From Nitrospira sp. (lineage in GTDB: Bacteria; Nitrospirota; Nitrospiria; Nitrospirales; Nitrospiraceae): a stretch of DNA of 17,848 nt. A program made the translations under genes and the position numbers. The notes beneath the pieces are model-generated. The model was not told the origin of the DNA, ran no database searches, and saw only the letters and a program-made list of their open reading frames with translations. Below, in pieces: positions 1 through 8,110 of this stretch; position 1 is the first letter of the stretch; every line of letters starts with the position of its first letter. The stretch covers positions 1 through 17,848 of the forward strand of contig JANYBU010000211.1 in NCBI GenBank assembly GCA_025360665.1, written 5' to 3'.

Positions 1-576
1 CGGCACGAGACGCCCCTTGACCTGTGCGAACAACGGGCGCAATGCCGCGATGGTGGAGCCCGGCTCGTACACATCGAGTAAGGCATTGTATGGCGAGTCT
101 CGGTAGCCGAGGTACTCGGCCTCTTCTCGCTTGAGCGACAGAACCGTGCGAAGGTTTGGGAGAAATTGCGAGAAGGCGTGATTTTCTTTTGCCTCGGCCC
201 ACACCTGCTGCGCCAGCGAACATTCCCGGCTGAGCATCATCACAAAATCGGAGGGCAGCTTTTTCGCGCGGCTATAGTCACGCCACACTTCGCGGAGCAA
301 CGATCGAGTAGGCTCGTCCCAAGCATCTCCGGGGCTGTCACGGATCTCACCGGTCTCTGGATCGATCCAGGCGGCGAGCATTCGCTCAATCTCAGGCGAG
401 ACGAACTTCTGGTGTGCGATACCCTGGAGTGTCGAAATCTGTTCGGCGCGGGCCGAACCCCCGCCGGCCGGCATGTAGGTTTCTTGATCCCACGAGAGGA
501 GCGAGGCCGCGCTGTTAATGCGCTGGATCTCCAAGAGTCTGGTCGTCAAGGCTTCCACAGTCTTCAGAGTCTTCAC
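1..576 (-). CDS. M32 family metallocarboxypeptidase (carboxypeptidase Taq), N-terminal part, cut by window edge
   Basis: The minus-strand frame is open from a GTG at 576 to the left edge, giving 192 codons with no stop. The visible part contains LLSWDQETYMPAGG near residues 27-40, followed by SARAEQISTLQGIAH. The W-D-Q-E-x-x-M-P signature is typical of the N-terminal helical domain of carboxypeptidase Taq (peptidase family M32). Family members are cytoplasmic zinc or cobalt carboxypeptidases of about 500 residues, so roughly 60% of the gene, including the HEXXH metal site, lies outside the window. The GTG start is preceded by GGAGGA at a spacing of about 11 bases. The nearest upstream ATG is in another frame and stops at once. 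It is transcribed divergently from the methyltransferase gene at 688. The family assignment is firm; the substrate is not visible. Confidence 0.9.
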   Translation of the reverse strand, partial: MKTLKTVEALTTRLLEIQRINSAASLLSWDQETYMPAGGGSARAEQISTLQGIAHQKFVSPEIERMLAAWIDPETGEIRDSPGDAWDEPTRSLLREVWRDYSRAKKLPSDFVMMLSRECSLAQQVWAEAKENHAFSQFLPNLRTVLSLKREEAEYLGYRDSPYNALLDVYEPGSTIAALRPLFAQVKGRLVP

Positions 577-604
577 AGTAGGGTGTCTCCTCCAGGAACC
601 GTCA

Positions 605-613
605 TGCTATGAT
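605..613 (+). promoter_or_regulatory. possible extended -10 promoter element for the methyltransferase gene
   Basis: The 111-bp gap between the divergent peptidase and methyltransferase genes contains TGCTATGAT, a TGn-extended -10 hexamer matching TATAAT at five of six positions. No convincing -35 is found 16-18 bp upstream, which extended -10 promoters can tolerate. The predicted transcript would have a leader of about 70 bases before the ATG at 688. This is a motif match only. Confidence 0.25.
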
Positions 614-687
614 CGCGCCGATCTGCATCCTGTCATGTAGTGTACGCAACGAACAATCCGTTTTCAAACCAATAGTCGCACAGAGCG

Positions 688-1341
688 ATGAATAGACTCG
701 TATCTGCTGACATTGAGGCCTATGCCCAGGCCCACTCCATACCGGAGTCGGACCTCTGTCGAGCCTTGCGGGAAGAGACCCAGCGGCGAATGGAGTCGCC
801 GCAGATGATCGTCGGGCCGCTCGAAGGGGCCTTTCTGCAGATGATGACGCAGCTGGTGCAGGCGACCAGTGTGCTGGAGATCGGCATGTTTACCGGTTAT
901 AGCGCGCTCTGCTTTGCGGAAGCGTTACCGGCGGAAGGGACGGTGCTTACGTGTGAGCTCGATGAGGAGTCGGCAGCGCTAGCTCGAACCTATTTCATGC
1001 GCTCGCCAGTCGGCAAGAAGATCGAGGTCCGCATGGGGCCGGCGCTCGATACGATGAAGCACCTGAAGGGACCGTTCGATCTGATCTTCATCGACGCCGA
1101 CAAGATCAATTATGTGAATTACTACCGACGGGCGCTCGATTTGCTGTCGCCGCGTGGACTGATTCTCATCGATAACGTCCTGTGGGACGGGGATGTGCTG
1201 AAACAGCCGGCGCCGGATGAGAAGACGGCGGTGATTCAAGAACTGAATCGAACAGTATCGAGCGATCCGCGCGTCTCTGCCGTGCTCGTCACGATCCGCG
1301 ATGGGGTCTTGGTGGTGAGACTGAAAGATAAAAGTCGATAG
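688..1341 (+). CDS. SAM-dependent O-methyltransferase, caffeoyl-CoA/catechol OMT-like family
   Basis: The 217-residue protein has the length and motif order of the Methyltransf_3 family, which transfers a methyl group from S-adenosylmethionine to a hydroxyl of a catechol-like substrate with divalent-metal help. Motif I for SAM binding is VLEIGMFTGYS at residues 62-72. The acidic end of the next strand is CELDEE at 89-94. The metal-binding stretch FDLIFIDADK (130-139) supplies D136, and LIDNVLWDG (160-168) supplies the D162-N163 pair seen in the family. No signal peptide is present, so it is cytoplasmic. The Shine-Dalgarno is weak (AGAGCG just upstream). It stands alone, convergent with the histidine kinase gene. 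The true acceptor cannot be inferred from sequence; bacterial members often have unknown substrates. Confidence 0.9.
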   Translation: MNRLVSADIEAYAQAHSIPESDLCRALREETQRRMESPQMIVGPLEGAFLQMMTQLVQATSVLEIGMFTGYSALCFAEALPAEGTVLTCELDEESAALARTYFMRSPVGKKIEVRMGPALDTMKHLKGPFDLIFIDADKINYVNYYRRALDLLSPRGLILIDNVLWDGDVLKQPAPDEKTAVIQELNRTVSSDPRVSAVLVTIRDGVLVVRLKDKSR

Positions 1342-1475
1342 AAACGTGCTGTGTGCTAGAAGTAAGTTCAAGCGAGTTGTGCCGCAAAGCCTAGCGGGAA
1401 ATAGAACAGTAACGGACTTCAAGTAGGAAAGAGTGCGGTCGGGGATGGCAGCGTTCATACATCGTGCGGTCGGAT

Positions 1476-1503
1476 GAGCCATGGCGGAGTCCGCTTTCGG
1501 CTC
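1476..1503. terminator. weak hairpin between convergent genes, possible transcription terminator
   Basis: The 181-bp gap between the methyltransferase stop and the histidine kinase stop contains GAGCC and GGCTC arms enclosing GCGG-AGT-CCGC. This gives an interrupted stem of nine base pairs. No run of T follows on either strand, so intrinsic termination is uncertain. I see no gene in the gap. Confidence 0.2.
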
Positions 1504-1522
1504 AACGTCTTCGCTGCTGCCC

Positions 1523-2929
1523 TCATGGTGAGTTGACGGTTGGCGGGCGGTACGACGGAAGCGTGACGGTGAAGACCGACCCCTTGCCGAGGGTGCTGTC
1601 TGTGCGCACGCTTCCGCCATGGGCTTCCGCGATTTCTTTCACAATCGCAAGTCCGAGGCCCGCTCCGCCCGACTCCCTGTCGCGCGCAGGATCCCCCCGG
1701 TAGAATCGTTCAAACAGATGGGGCAAATGTTCCGGCGCAATGCCAGGGCCTGTATCGTCCACTTCCACCACCACCTGCCCGTTCTCCGGTCTGAGCCGTA
1801 GGGTGACCTCGCCCTCTGGCGGCGTATGGGCCAACGCATTGTCGAGCAGATTGATCAGCAGTTGTGTCAGTCGCCCGGCATCCCCTAATACGAGCGGCAC
1901 CGGGTGCGTCTCCAGCGTGAGTCGAACCTTGCGGTCTTCGGCGAGCACGGTTAGTTCCTTGACCAACTCTTGCACCATCGGTTCCAACGACAGGGGGACC
2001 AGCTTCACGGGCGGGCGATCCCCGGCGAATTGGGCCAGTATCAGGAGCGAGCGCGTCAAGGTGCTGAGCCGCTCAACCTGTCCCAAGTTTGTCACCAACG
2101 CATCCCGATATTCGTCGGCGCTCCGGCTCTTGTGTAACGCGACCTCGATCGTGCCTTTGATTACGGTCAGGGGAGTCTGAATCTCATGGGCCGCATCGGC
2201 CACAAACTGGCGTTGTCCTTCAAAGACTGTGTGCAGTCGGTCTAACATCGCGTTGAACACGCGGGCCAAACGTTCAAACTCTTCGTATTGCGCATCCAGC
2301 ACCACGCGTGTCTTCAGCGACGGGACGGAGATCTGTTCCGCGGTGGCGGTGAGGACTTCGACCGGCGTCAGCGCCTGGCGGGCGAGCCAGCGACTTCCGA
2401 GCCAGGCCGCCCAGACCATGGCTGCAGCTAAGCCGGCAAGCAGGAGGAGCAACAGGCGGAGGGTGTCCTGCACAAGACGGAGCGATGACTCCGTTTGAAG
2501 AATGTACTGCATGGTTCCACCGCGCGTGATGGGGAGAGAGATGCGCCGGATAGGATCGTTATTCGGCGTGGCGACGGTGTCGTAGACTGTGCGTCCGCGT
2601 TGGACATCGGCCAGTACTGAGGCCTCCAGTGAGGGGCGCACGACCACCGCCGCCCCCTTCCACATGACCGCTCCGGTTGGAGCGAGGACCACGGTAAAGC
2701 GGGCGGCCTCACGTAATTCGTGCTCCTCGTCGTCCTCCGACGGGGTGAGGGTGCCGGTCTTGGTTTCGACCCGTGTGGATTCTTGCTGGGCGCGGGCGAG
2801 CAGTTCGCTGTCGATATGGTGATAGAGGAGGTTCGAGAGACCGGCGTGGATCAAGACGGCAAAGGCAGTCAGGAGGACTAGCATGACAGCCAGTGCCGAT
2901 CGGCGGATGTGAGTGCGGAACGCGACCAT
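1523..2929 (-). CDS. Two-component sensor histidine kinase, heavy-metal sensor (CzcS/CusS) type
   Basis: The 468-residue protein has a transmembrane segment at about 11-30, a periplasmic sensor region of about 120 residues, a second membrane segment at about 157-177 and a HAMP linker near 178-235. The kinase core follows. The phospho-acceptor is H248 in AAHEIQTPL, the N-box is LLDNALAH (361-368), the G1 box is DTGPGI (392-397), the F-box region is FERFYRG (406-412) and the G2 box is GAGLGLAIVK (422-431). The kinase is expected to autophosphorylate H248 and pass phosphate to the response regulator encoded just upstream. The regulator stop and this ATG are three bases apart, and the GGAGG site lies inside the end of the regulator gene, so the two are translationally coupled. 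Its position at the end of an RND efflux locus supports metal sensing. The exact ion is unknown. Confidence 0.93.
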   Translation of the reverse strand: MVAFRTHIRRSALAVMLVLLTAFAVLIHAGLSNLLYHHIDSELLARAQQESTRVETKTGTLTPSEDDEEHELREAARFTVVLAPTGAVMWKGAAVVVRPSLEASVLADVQRGRTVYDTVATPNNDPIRRISLPITRGGTMQYILQTESSLRLVQDTLRLLLLLLAGLAAAMVWAAWLGSRWLARQALTPVEVLTATAEQISVPSLKTRVVLDAQYEEFERLARVFNAMLDRLHTVFEGQRQFVADAAHEIQTPLTVIKGTIEVALHKSRSADEYRDALVTNLGQVERLSTLTRSLLILAQFAGDRPPVKLVPLSLEPMVQELVKELTVLAEDRKVRLTLETHPVPLVLGDAGRLTQLLINLLDNALAHTPPEGEVTLRLRPENGQVVVEVDDTGPGIAPEHLPHLFERFYRGDPARDRESGGAGLGLAIVKEIAEAHGGSVRTDSTLGKGSVFTVTLPSYRPPTVNSP

Positions 2930-2932
2930 GCC

Positions 2933-3610
2933 CTAGGCCTCCGGTGTTTTCAGCACGTACCCGACGCCGCGAACCGTATGAATGAGCGGAGCGGAAAACT
3001 CTCGATCTACTTTGGCGCGCAGCGCGCGAATGTGCACATCCACAATATTGGTCATGCCGTCATAGTGGATATCCCACACATGTTCGATGATCGCAGTCCT
3101 CGTCAGCACGCGGTCCGGATTGCGAAGCAGGTACTCCAGCAACGCGTACTCTTTGTTCGTGAGCGTAATCTCCCGGCCTGCCCGCCAGACCCGATGGGCG
3201 AGGGAGTCGACCTCGAGGTCCGCAACCGTGAGGCGCGGCGTGTGGTCGTTGCCTTTTCTCCGTATCAACGCGCGCACCCGAGCGAGCAGTTCGGCGAAGG
3301 CGAAGGGTTTGGTGAGGTAGTCATCGGCCCCCATGTTGAGGCCGGTCACCCGGTCCTCAACGGTTCCTCGTGCCGTCAGGAGCAGGATCGGCACCGTGTT
3401 GCCGGTGGAACGGAGACGACGGCAGACCGTGAACCCGTCCAGTTTGGGAAGCATCACGTCGAGGATGACGAGGTCATAGGGTGTGGTGCTCGCCATGAGA
3501 AGTCCTTCTTCGCCGTCTTGTGCGAGATCCACCGCATAGCGTTCTTCTCGAAGTCCCTTTTGGACGAACCCCGCAAGGTTTGGGTCGTCTTCGACAATCA
3601 GAATGCGCAT
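2933..3610 (-). CDS. OmpR/PhoB-family response regulator, CzcR/CusR-like
   Basis: The 225-residue protein has a receiver domain (about 1-115) and a C-terminal winged-helix DNA-binding domain (about 130-222). Receiver landmarks are the acidic pair E7-D8-D9, the phospho-acceptor D51 in LDVMLPKLDG, T79 and K101 in TKPFAFAEL. The winged helix shows the family pattern LTNKEYALLEYLL followed by VDVHIRALRAKVD and the wing TVRGVGYVL. It should be phosphorylated by the histidine kinase encoded immediately downstream and bind tandem direct repeats spaced about 11 bp. Such repeats are present upstream of the PepSY gene at 11208-11235. The start has AGAGGG about six bases upstream. A candidate small gene ends 21 bases before this start. 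Confidence 0.95.
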   Translation of the reverse strand: MRILIVEDDPNLAGFVQKGLREERYAVDLAQDGEEGLLMASTTPYDLVILDVMLPKLDGFTVCRRLRSTGNTVPILLLTARGTVEDRVTGLNMGADDYLTKPFAFAELLARVRALIRRKGNDHTPRLTVADLEVDSLAHRVWRAGREITLTNKEYALLEYLLRNPDRVLTRTAIIEHVWDIHYDGMTNIVDVHIRALRAKVDREFSAPLIHTVRGVGYVLKTPEA

Positions 3611-3631
3611 CGTGGTCCCTCTGCCTGGATT

Positions 3632-3787
3632 CTAGTCTCCTGGCACGATCTGGACAATCGGCGTGACGGTTGTGGTCTGGGGCCACACGCTCTTGGCTAC
3701 CTCGAAGAAACACGCGCTCACGAACTTCTTCTTGCCCATGTGCATCGTACCCTGTCTCGGGGACATCGGGCCTCGAGGGCTATTCAT
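3632..3787 (-). CDS. Candidate small protein (about 51 residues) between RND pump and response regulator
   Basis: The 188-bp space between the pump stop and the regulator start holds an open frame that begins 11 bases after the pump stop and ends 21 bases before the regulator ATG, leaving room for the regulator's ribosome site. About 80% of its codons in the C-terminal 35 end in G or C, matching the neighbouring genes. A GAGG overlapping the pump stop lies about nine bases before the ATG at 3787. An internal ATG would give a shorter product starting MGKKKFVSACFFEVAK. The peptide is basic at its N-terminus and ends TVTPIVQIVPGD; it has no clear membrane segment or recognised domain. I do not know its function. 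Operon position suggests a role in the metal-efflux or signalling system. Conservation is the key test, as a 5' leader of the regulator gene is the alternative. Confidence 0.45.
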   Translation of the reverse strand: MNSPRGPMSPRQGTMHMGKKKFVSACFFEVAKSVWPQTTTVTPIVQIVPGD

Positions 3788-3798
3788 TGAAGGACGCC

Positions 3799-6700
3799 TC
3801 ACCCAGTCGTGAATTCTGCCTGTTGCTTGATCGATACCTTCTCTACACACACCCGCCTGTAGAGCGCCGGAATGATCAGCAACGTTAATATCGTCGAGGT
3901 GAACAATCCCCCGATGACGACGGTGGCGAGGGGCCGCTGGACCTCGGCTCCCATGCTGGTGGCCACCGCCATGGGAAGAAAGCCGAGGCTGGCGACAAGT
4001 GCCGTCATCAGCACGGGCCTGAGCCGGTCCATCGCTCCTTGTATGACAGCCTGATCAGTTGGGAGCCCTTCTGCTTCGAGTTGCCGGATGTGGCTGACCA
4101 GCACCACACCATTGAGCACAGCAATGCCAAACAGGGCAATGAATCCGATGACCGCTGAAATACTGAGCGGTAAGCCGCGTAGCCAGAGGGCCAGGATGCC
4201 ACCAGATAAGGCCAAGGGGACATTGAGGAAAATCAGCAGCGCGGGGCGCATGGCCCCGAAGATGACCGACAGCACACCCAGAATCAGGAGGAGAGTGATG
4301 GGCACAACCAGGGCTAACCGGCTGGTGGCTTCTTGAAGATGCTGAAACTGTCCGCCCCATGTCAATTCGTACCCTGTCGGGAGCGACACCTCACGCGCCA
4401 CGGCGCGCTGAGCCTCTGTCACGAAGCTCCCCAAGTCCCTTCCTCGGATGTTGTTCTCCACCAGGATACGTCGCTGGACATGCTCCCTGCTGATCTGAGC
4501 CGGGCCCGTATCCACTCGGATGGCCGCCACGCGGGAGAGGGGGACGAGTTCACCATGAGCGGTTGGGATGAGCAGATTGCCCAATGCGGCGGGATCAGCT
4601 GATGCGCTGTCGGCTAAGCGGACGACGAGGTCAAACCGTCGTGAGCCTTGGACCACGGTGCCGACGATGCGTCCCGCACGTGTAGTTTGGACGAGGGTAA
4701 GCACCTCATCTGCCGTGAGCCCATACCGGGCGATCTGTTCCCGGTCCACAATCACTCGCAGAAGTGGAAGGCCCGCGATCTGCTCAACCTTGACGTCTGC
4801 TGCGCCACGCACGGTTTCCAACACACGCGCCACGGCCTCGGCCTGCTGTTTGAGCACATCCAGATCAGGCCCAAAGATCTTGACGGCGAGATCGGAGCGT
4901 GTCCCCGCGATCAACTCGTTGAAGCGCATCTCGATCGGTTGCGTGAACCCGAGGCCAACGCCAGGTACCGCATCAAGAATGGCGGGCCTCATCTTGGCGA
5001 TCAGGTCCTCGCGAGTGCTGGACGTCGTCCATTCTTGCTGCGGCTTGAGAATGACGAACACATCGGACATCTCCACTCCCATCACGTCGGTCGCCACCTC
5101 GGGACTTCCGGTCCTTGTCACCACCTGCACAACTTCCGGAAATCTGCGAAGCACCCGTTCAACGTCTAAGGCATTCCGGACCGACTCGCTCAGCGACACG
5201 CTGGGCAATCGCCAGAGTTGAATCGCCATATCCCCCTCGTCGAGTCGAGGCACGAACTCGATGCCGAGCCACCCGGTGATTCCGAGACTCACGACAAACA
5301 GCCCAACCGCCGGCGAGACCACCCACGCCGGGCGCGTGGTCGCCCATCTGAGACAGGGTTCGTAGGCGCGGCGCAGCATTCCGATCACACGCGTGTCCTC
5401 ATGTCCGGGTTTAGCCCGCACAAACCAAAAGGCGAGCAGAGGGGTGACCGTCACCGCGAGGAGGAGTGATCCGGCCAGGGCCAGGATTACGGTCAGTGCC
5501 ATCGGACGGAACATCTTCCCCTCGATCCCGGTCAGCGCCAGGATGGGCACGTACACGAGAATGATGATGCTGACGGCGAGGGTCATGGGGCGAAGTACCT
5601 CGCGGCCAGCCGCCTGGACCTCTCTCAGCCGTGCCTCCTGGCTTATGACCCCCTTCTTCGCCAATCGACGGAGGATGTTGTCGACCATCACGACCGAGCC
5701 ATCCACAAGCAAACCAAAATCGATGGCACCCAGGCTCATGAGGTTGCCGGAGAGTCCGATCTGCATCATCCCGCTGAACGCGATCAGCATCGACAACGGA
5801 ATGGCGGACGCCACGATCACGCCTGCGCGGAAATCGCCGAGGAAGAGGAACAGCACTGCAATGACGAGGAGTCCACCTTCAAGCAGATTGTTGCGCACGG
5901 TATGGATTACCTTCGAGACCAAGCGCATTCGGTCGTAGTAGGGTTCGATTGTCACACCAGAGGGGAGGGTCGCTTCAATCTCTCTCACTCGGGTTTTAAC
6001 ACGCTCGATGACCTGTTGAGCATTCTCGCCCGCCAACATCTGGACCATTCCGATGACGGTTTCGCCCTCTCCCATTGCGGTCGCCGCGCCGATGCGGAGG
6101 GCCGACGCCTCCTTCACCTCCGCAAGATCTGAAATGTAGATCGGTACTCCACCGGGGCCGTGTGCCACCACAATCCTCGCGAGGTCGGCTACCTGCGTCG
6201 CCAAGGCTTCACCACGAATGAGCAATTGCTCGCGTTGACGCTCAATGTAGCCGCCGCCGGCGATGGCGTTGTTGCGTTCGAGCGCCTCAAACACGTGCCG
6301 AAGCGAGAGTTTAAAGGACAGGAGCTTCGCTGGATCCACCACGACTTGGAACTGTTGAGGTTCTCCTCCCCAAATATTGACTTCCACCACACCCGGCACC
6401 GTCCGCAGCCGCATCCCGATATCCCATTCGAGGAGCGTCCGGAGCGCCATGGGGCTATAGCCCTTTCCTTTCACTGTGAATTGATAGACTTCGCCCAAGC
6501 CGGTCGTCAGCGGTCCCACGATCGGACGGCCATACTCGGCAGGAATGCGTTCCATCGCGCGCGTCAGCCGCTCGGTGACCAACTGTCTCGCACGGTAGAC
6601 GTCCGTCTGATCTTCGAAGATCGCGGTGACCGCCGAGAGCCCATAGCGCGACACAGAGCGGAGCTCGCGTAGGGCGGGCAATCCGCTCAGCGAGGCCTCG

Positions 6701-6903
6701 ATTGGAAACGTGATGAACTGTTCCACTTCAACCGGGCCAAGCGATGGGGAACGGGTCAGGATTTGGACCTGGACCGGCGTCAGATCCGGCATCGCGTCAA
6801 TGGTGAGGTGGGTAAGCGACCACAGGCCGATGGCGATCACGAGCATCACCGCCACCAGAGTGAAGAAGCGGTAGCGCAGCGAGAGGGTGAACAGCCGTTC
6901 CAT
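3799..6903 (-). CDS. czcA: Heavy-metal efflux RND transporter, CzcA-type inner-membrane pump
   Basis: The 1034-residue length fits the heavy-metal efflux branch of the RND superfamily, a proton-driven trimer in the inner membrane that exports divalent cations through an adaptor and outer-membrane channel. The first membrane helix is at about 12-31, the first periplasmic loop runs to about 336, helices follow between 337 and 500 and again from about 865 to 1013, with the second periplasmic loop between. The helix-4 signature is AIDFGLLVDGSVVMVDN (393-409), placing D395, D401 and D408 where CzcA has D402, D408 and E415. This matches the Zn/Co/Cd-type pumps and not the Cu/Ag type. The porter motif QPIEMRFNELIAGTRSD (655-671) is also CzcA-like. 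The ATG lies one base after the adaptor stop. The symbol is given by family; the ion preference is inference. Confidence 0.93.
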   Translation of the reverse strand: MERLFTLSLRYRFFTLVAVMLVIAIGLWSLTHLTIDAMPDLTPVQVQILTRSPSLGPVEVEQFITFPIEASLSGLPALRELRSVSRYGLSAVTAIFEDQTDVYRARQLVTERLTRAMERIPAEYGRPIVGPLTTGLGEVYQFTVKGKGYSPMALRTLLEWDIGMRLRTVPGVVEVNIWGGEPQQFQVVVDPAKLLSFKLSLRHVFEALERNNAIAGGGYIERQREQLLIRGEALATQVADLARIVVAHGPGGVPIYISDLAEVKEASALRIGAATAMGEGETVIGMVQMLAGENAQQVIERVKTRVREIEATLPSGVTIEPYYDRMRLVSKVIHTVRNNLLEGGLLVIAVLFLFLGDFRAGVIVASAIPLSMLIAFSGMMQIGLSGNLMSLGAIDFGLLVDGSVVMVDNILRRLAKKGVISQEARLREVQAAGREVLRPMTLAVSIIILVYVPILALTGIEGKMFRPMALTVILALAGSLLLAVTVTPLLAFWFVRAKPGHEDTRVIGMLRRAYEPCLRWATTRPAWVVSPAVGLFVVSLGITGWLGIEFVPRLDEGDMAIQLWRLPSVSLSESVRNALDVERVLRRFPEVVQVVTRTGSPEVATDVMGVEMSDVFVILKPQQEWTTSSTREDLIAKMRPAILDAVPGVGLGFTQPIEMRFNELIAGTRSDLAVKIFGPDLDVLKQQAEAVARVLETVRGAADVKVEQIAGLPLLRVIVDREQIARYGLTADEVLTLVQTTRAGRIVGTVVQGSRRFDLVVRLADSASADPAALGNLLIPTAHGELVPLSRVAAIRVDTGPAQISREHVQRRILVENNIRGRDLGSFVTEAQRAVAREVSLPTGYELTWGGQFQHLQEATSRLALVVPITLLLILGVLSVIFGAMRPALLIFLNVPLALSGGILALWLRGLPLSISAVIGFIALFGIAVLNGVVLVSHIRQLEAEGLPTDQAVIQGAMDRLRPVLMTALVASLGFLPMAVATSMGAEVQRPLATVVIGGLFTSTILTLLIIPALYRRVCVEKVSIKQQAEFTTG

Positions 6904-6904
6904 C

Positions 6905-8089
6905 TTACCCTCCCTCTCCGGACCCGATGTGTTCTTTGAGTAATACGTTTTTCAGGTCAAAGACGCCGTCGACCACCACCTGCTCGCCCGCGGTCAGTCC
7001 TTTCTGCACTTCAACCCAACCCCCGCCTTCGCGGCCGACTTCGATCGGGACGAATGCATACCCAGTCTCTCGCTGAACGAAGATCCCACGCACGTTGCCC
7101 ACCATCGTCAGGGCCGACACGGGGACCGCCAAGGTTGCCGGACTTGCGACGGTCAGCTGAACATCGACATACTCCCCTGGCTTCAGGCTGTGCTGCTGGT
7201 TCGCGACCTCGAACCGAACTCGAATCGTGCGCGTGGTCTCGTCCGCTACCGGAGCAATATACGTGAGTGGAGCCGTGACCGGCTCACCGCCCTTTGGCAG
7301 GATCGTCCCCACATCGCCCTCTTTGAACTTTCGGGCCTGTTCGATCGGCAGATTTGCAAAGACCCAGACCCGGCTCGTGTCCACGACCTCAAACAGTTCA
7401 TTTCCAGGAGTGACTCCCTGTCCCCGCACAATATTCTGCGCAACCACCGTCCCGGCGATCGGCGAGGTCAGGGTATAGAGATGCCCCTCCTGGTGGCTTC
7501 CATGCTCTAACTGATGCAATTCACCGGTTGTCATGCCCATAACCAGGAGCTTCTCGCGGACATGCTGATAACGGGCCTGCGCTTCAAGGTAGTGGCCTCG
7601 TTCTTCGACCAGTCGACGCTCCGTCACGATCTGATCGGCCCGCAACTTCTCAGTCCGTCGGTACCCGCTGTCGGCCACATCCGCCTGGGCCTTCGTCACG
7701 AGATATTCCTGCACCAATTCATCCAAGCGCATACTTTCAATGGCCACCAACGGCTGCCCACGCTGGACGCGATCACCCAACTGGACATGGATGCGATCGA
7801 CTTGCCCCTCAATCCTGGCCGTAATTTTTGCGACCTGCTTTAGATCGAGCGACACTTCGCCTGGGGCCGTCACCACTTCTGGAACCACGTGCATTGCGAC
7901 CGTGTCGATCCGCACTCGATCCCGCACGGCCGCTGGGGCCTGAATGGTGTTTATGCGAGGAGCGCCTGACTGTGGGCTGGCTTTCAGCGGCGGAGCCGGC
8001 TGTTCACTCCCGCGGTCTCCGCAGGCCGTGACGAACAGGAACAGCGCGAGCACACACGATCCGGTCTGTGCTGTCCATCTGATTCTCAT
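6905..8089 (-). CDS. czcB: Efflux RND periplasmic adaptor (membrane fusion protein), CzcB-like lipoprotein
   Basis: The 394-residue protein begins with a lipoprotein-type signal: basic MRIRW, a hydrophobic stretch, then a lipobox ending in C23 (FVTAC). It should be anchored by lipid facing the periplasm. The lipoyl-like half-motif IEGQVDRIHVQLGDRVQRGQ is at 93-112, a helical hairpin at about 119-190, and the second lipoyl half plus beta-barrel start at LTSPIAGTVV (207-216). The membrane-proximal domain follows through VVVDGVFDLKN near 371-381. This order is that of CzcB/CusB adaptors that bridge the RND trimer and the outer-membrane channel. AAGGAG precedes the ATG by about eight bases. Spacing is 21 bases after the channel gene and one base before the pump gene. 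No N-terminal His-rich metal-binding extension is visible. Confidence 0.92.
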   Translation of the reverse strand: MRIRWTAQTGSCVLALFLFVTACGDRGSEQPAPPLKASPQSGAPRINTIQAPAAVRDRVRIDTVAMHVVPEVVTAPGEVSLDLKQVAKITARIEGQVDRIHVQLGDRVQRGQPLVAIESMRLDELVQEYLVTKAQADVADSGYRRTEKLRADQIVTERRLVEERGHYLEAQARYQHVREKLLVMGMTTGELHQLEHGSHQEGHLYTLTSPIAGTVVAQNIVRGQGVTPGNELFEVVDTSRVWVFANLPIEQARKFKEGDVGTILPKGGEPVTAPLTYIAPVADETTRTIRVRFEVANQQHSLKPGEYVDVQLTVASPATLAVPVSALTMVGNVRGIFVQRETGYAFVPIEVGREGGGWVEVQKGLTAGEQVVVDGVFDLKNVLLKEHIGSGEGG

Positions 8090-8110
8090 GGTCAGGCTCC
8101 TTCTGAATCG

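Noticed and set aside
2909..3790. Plus-strand open frame (293 codons) opposite the response regulator
   Set aside because: The minus strand encodes a complete regulator with all key residues; the plus frame has shadow-like composition and no ribosome site.
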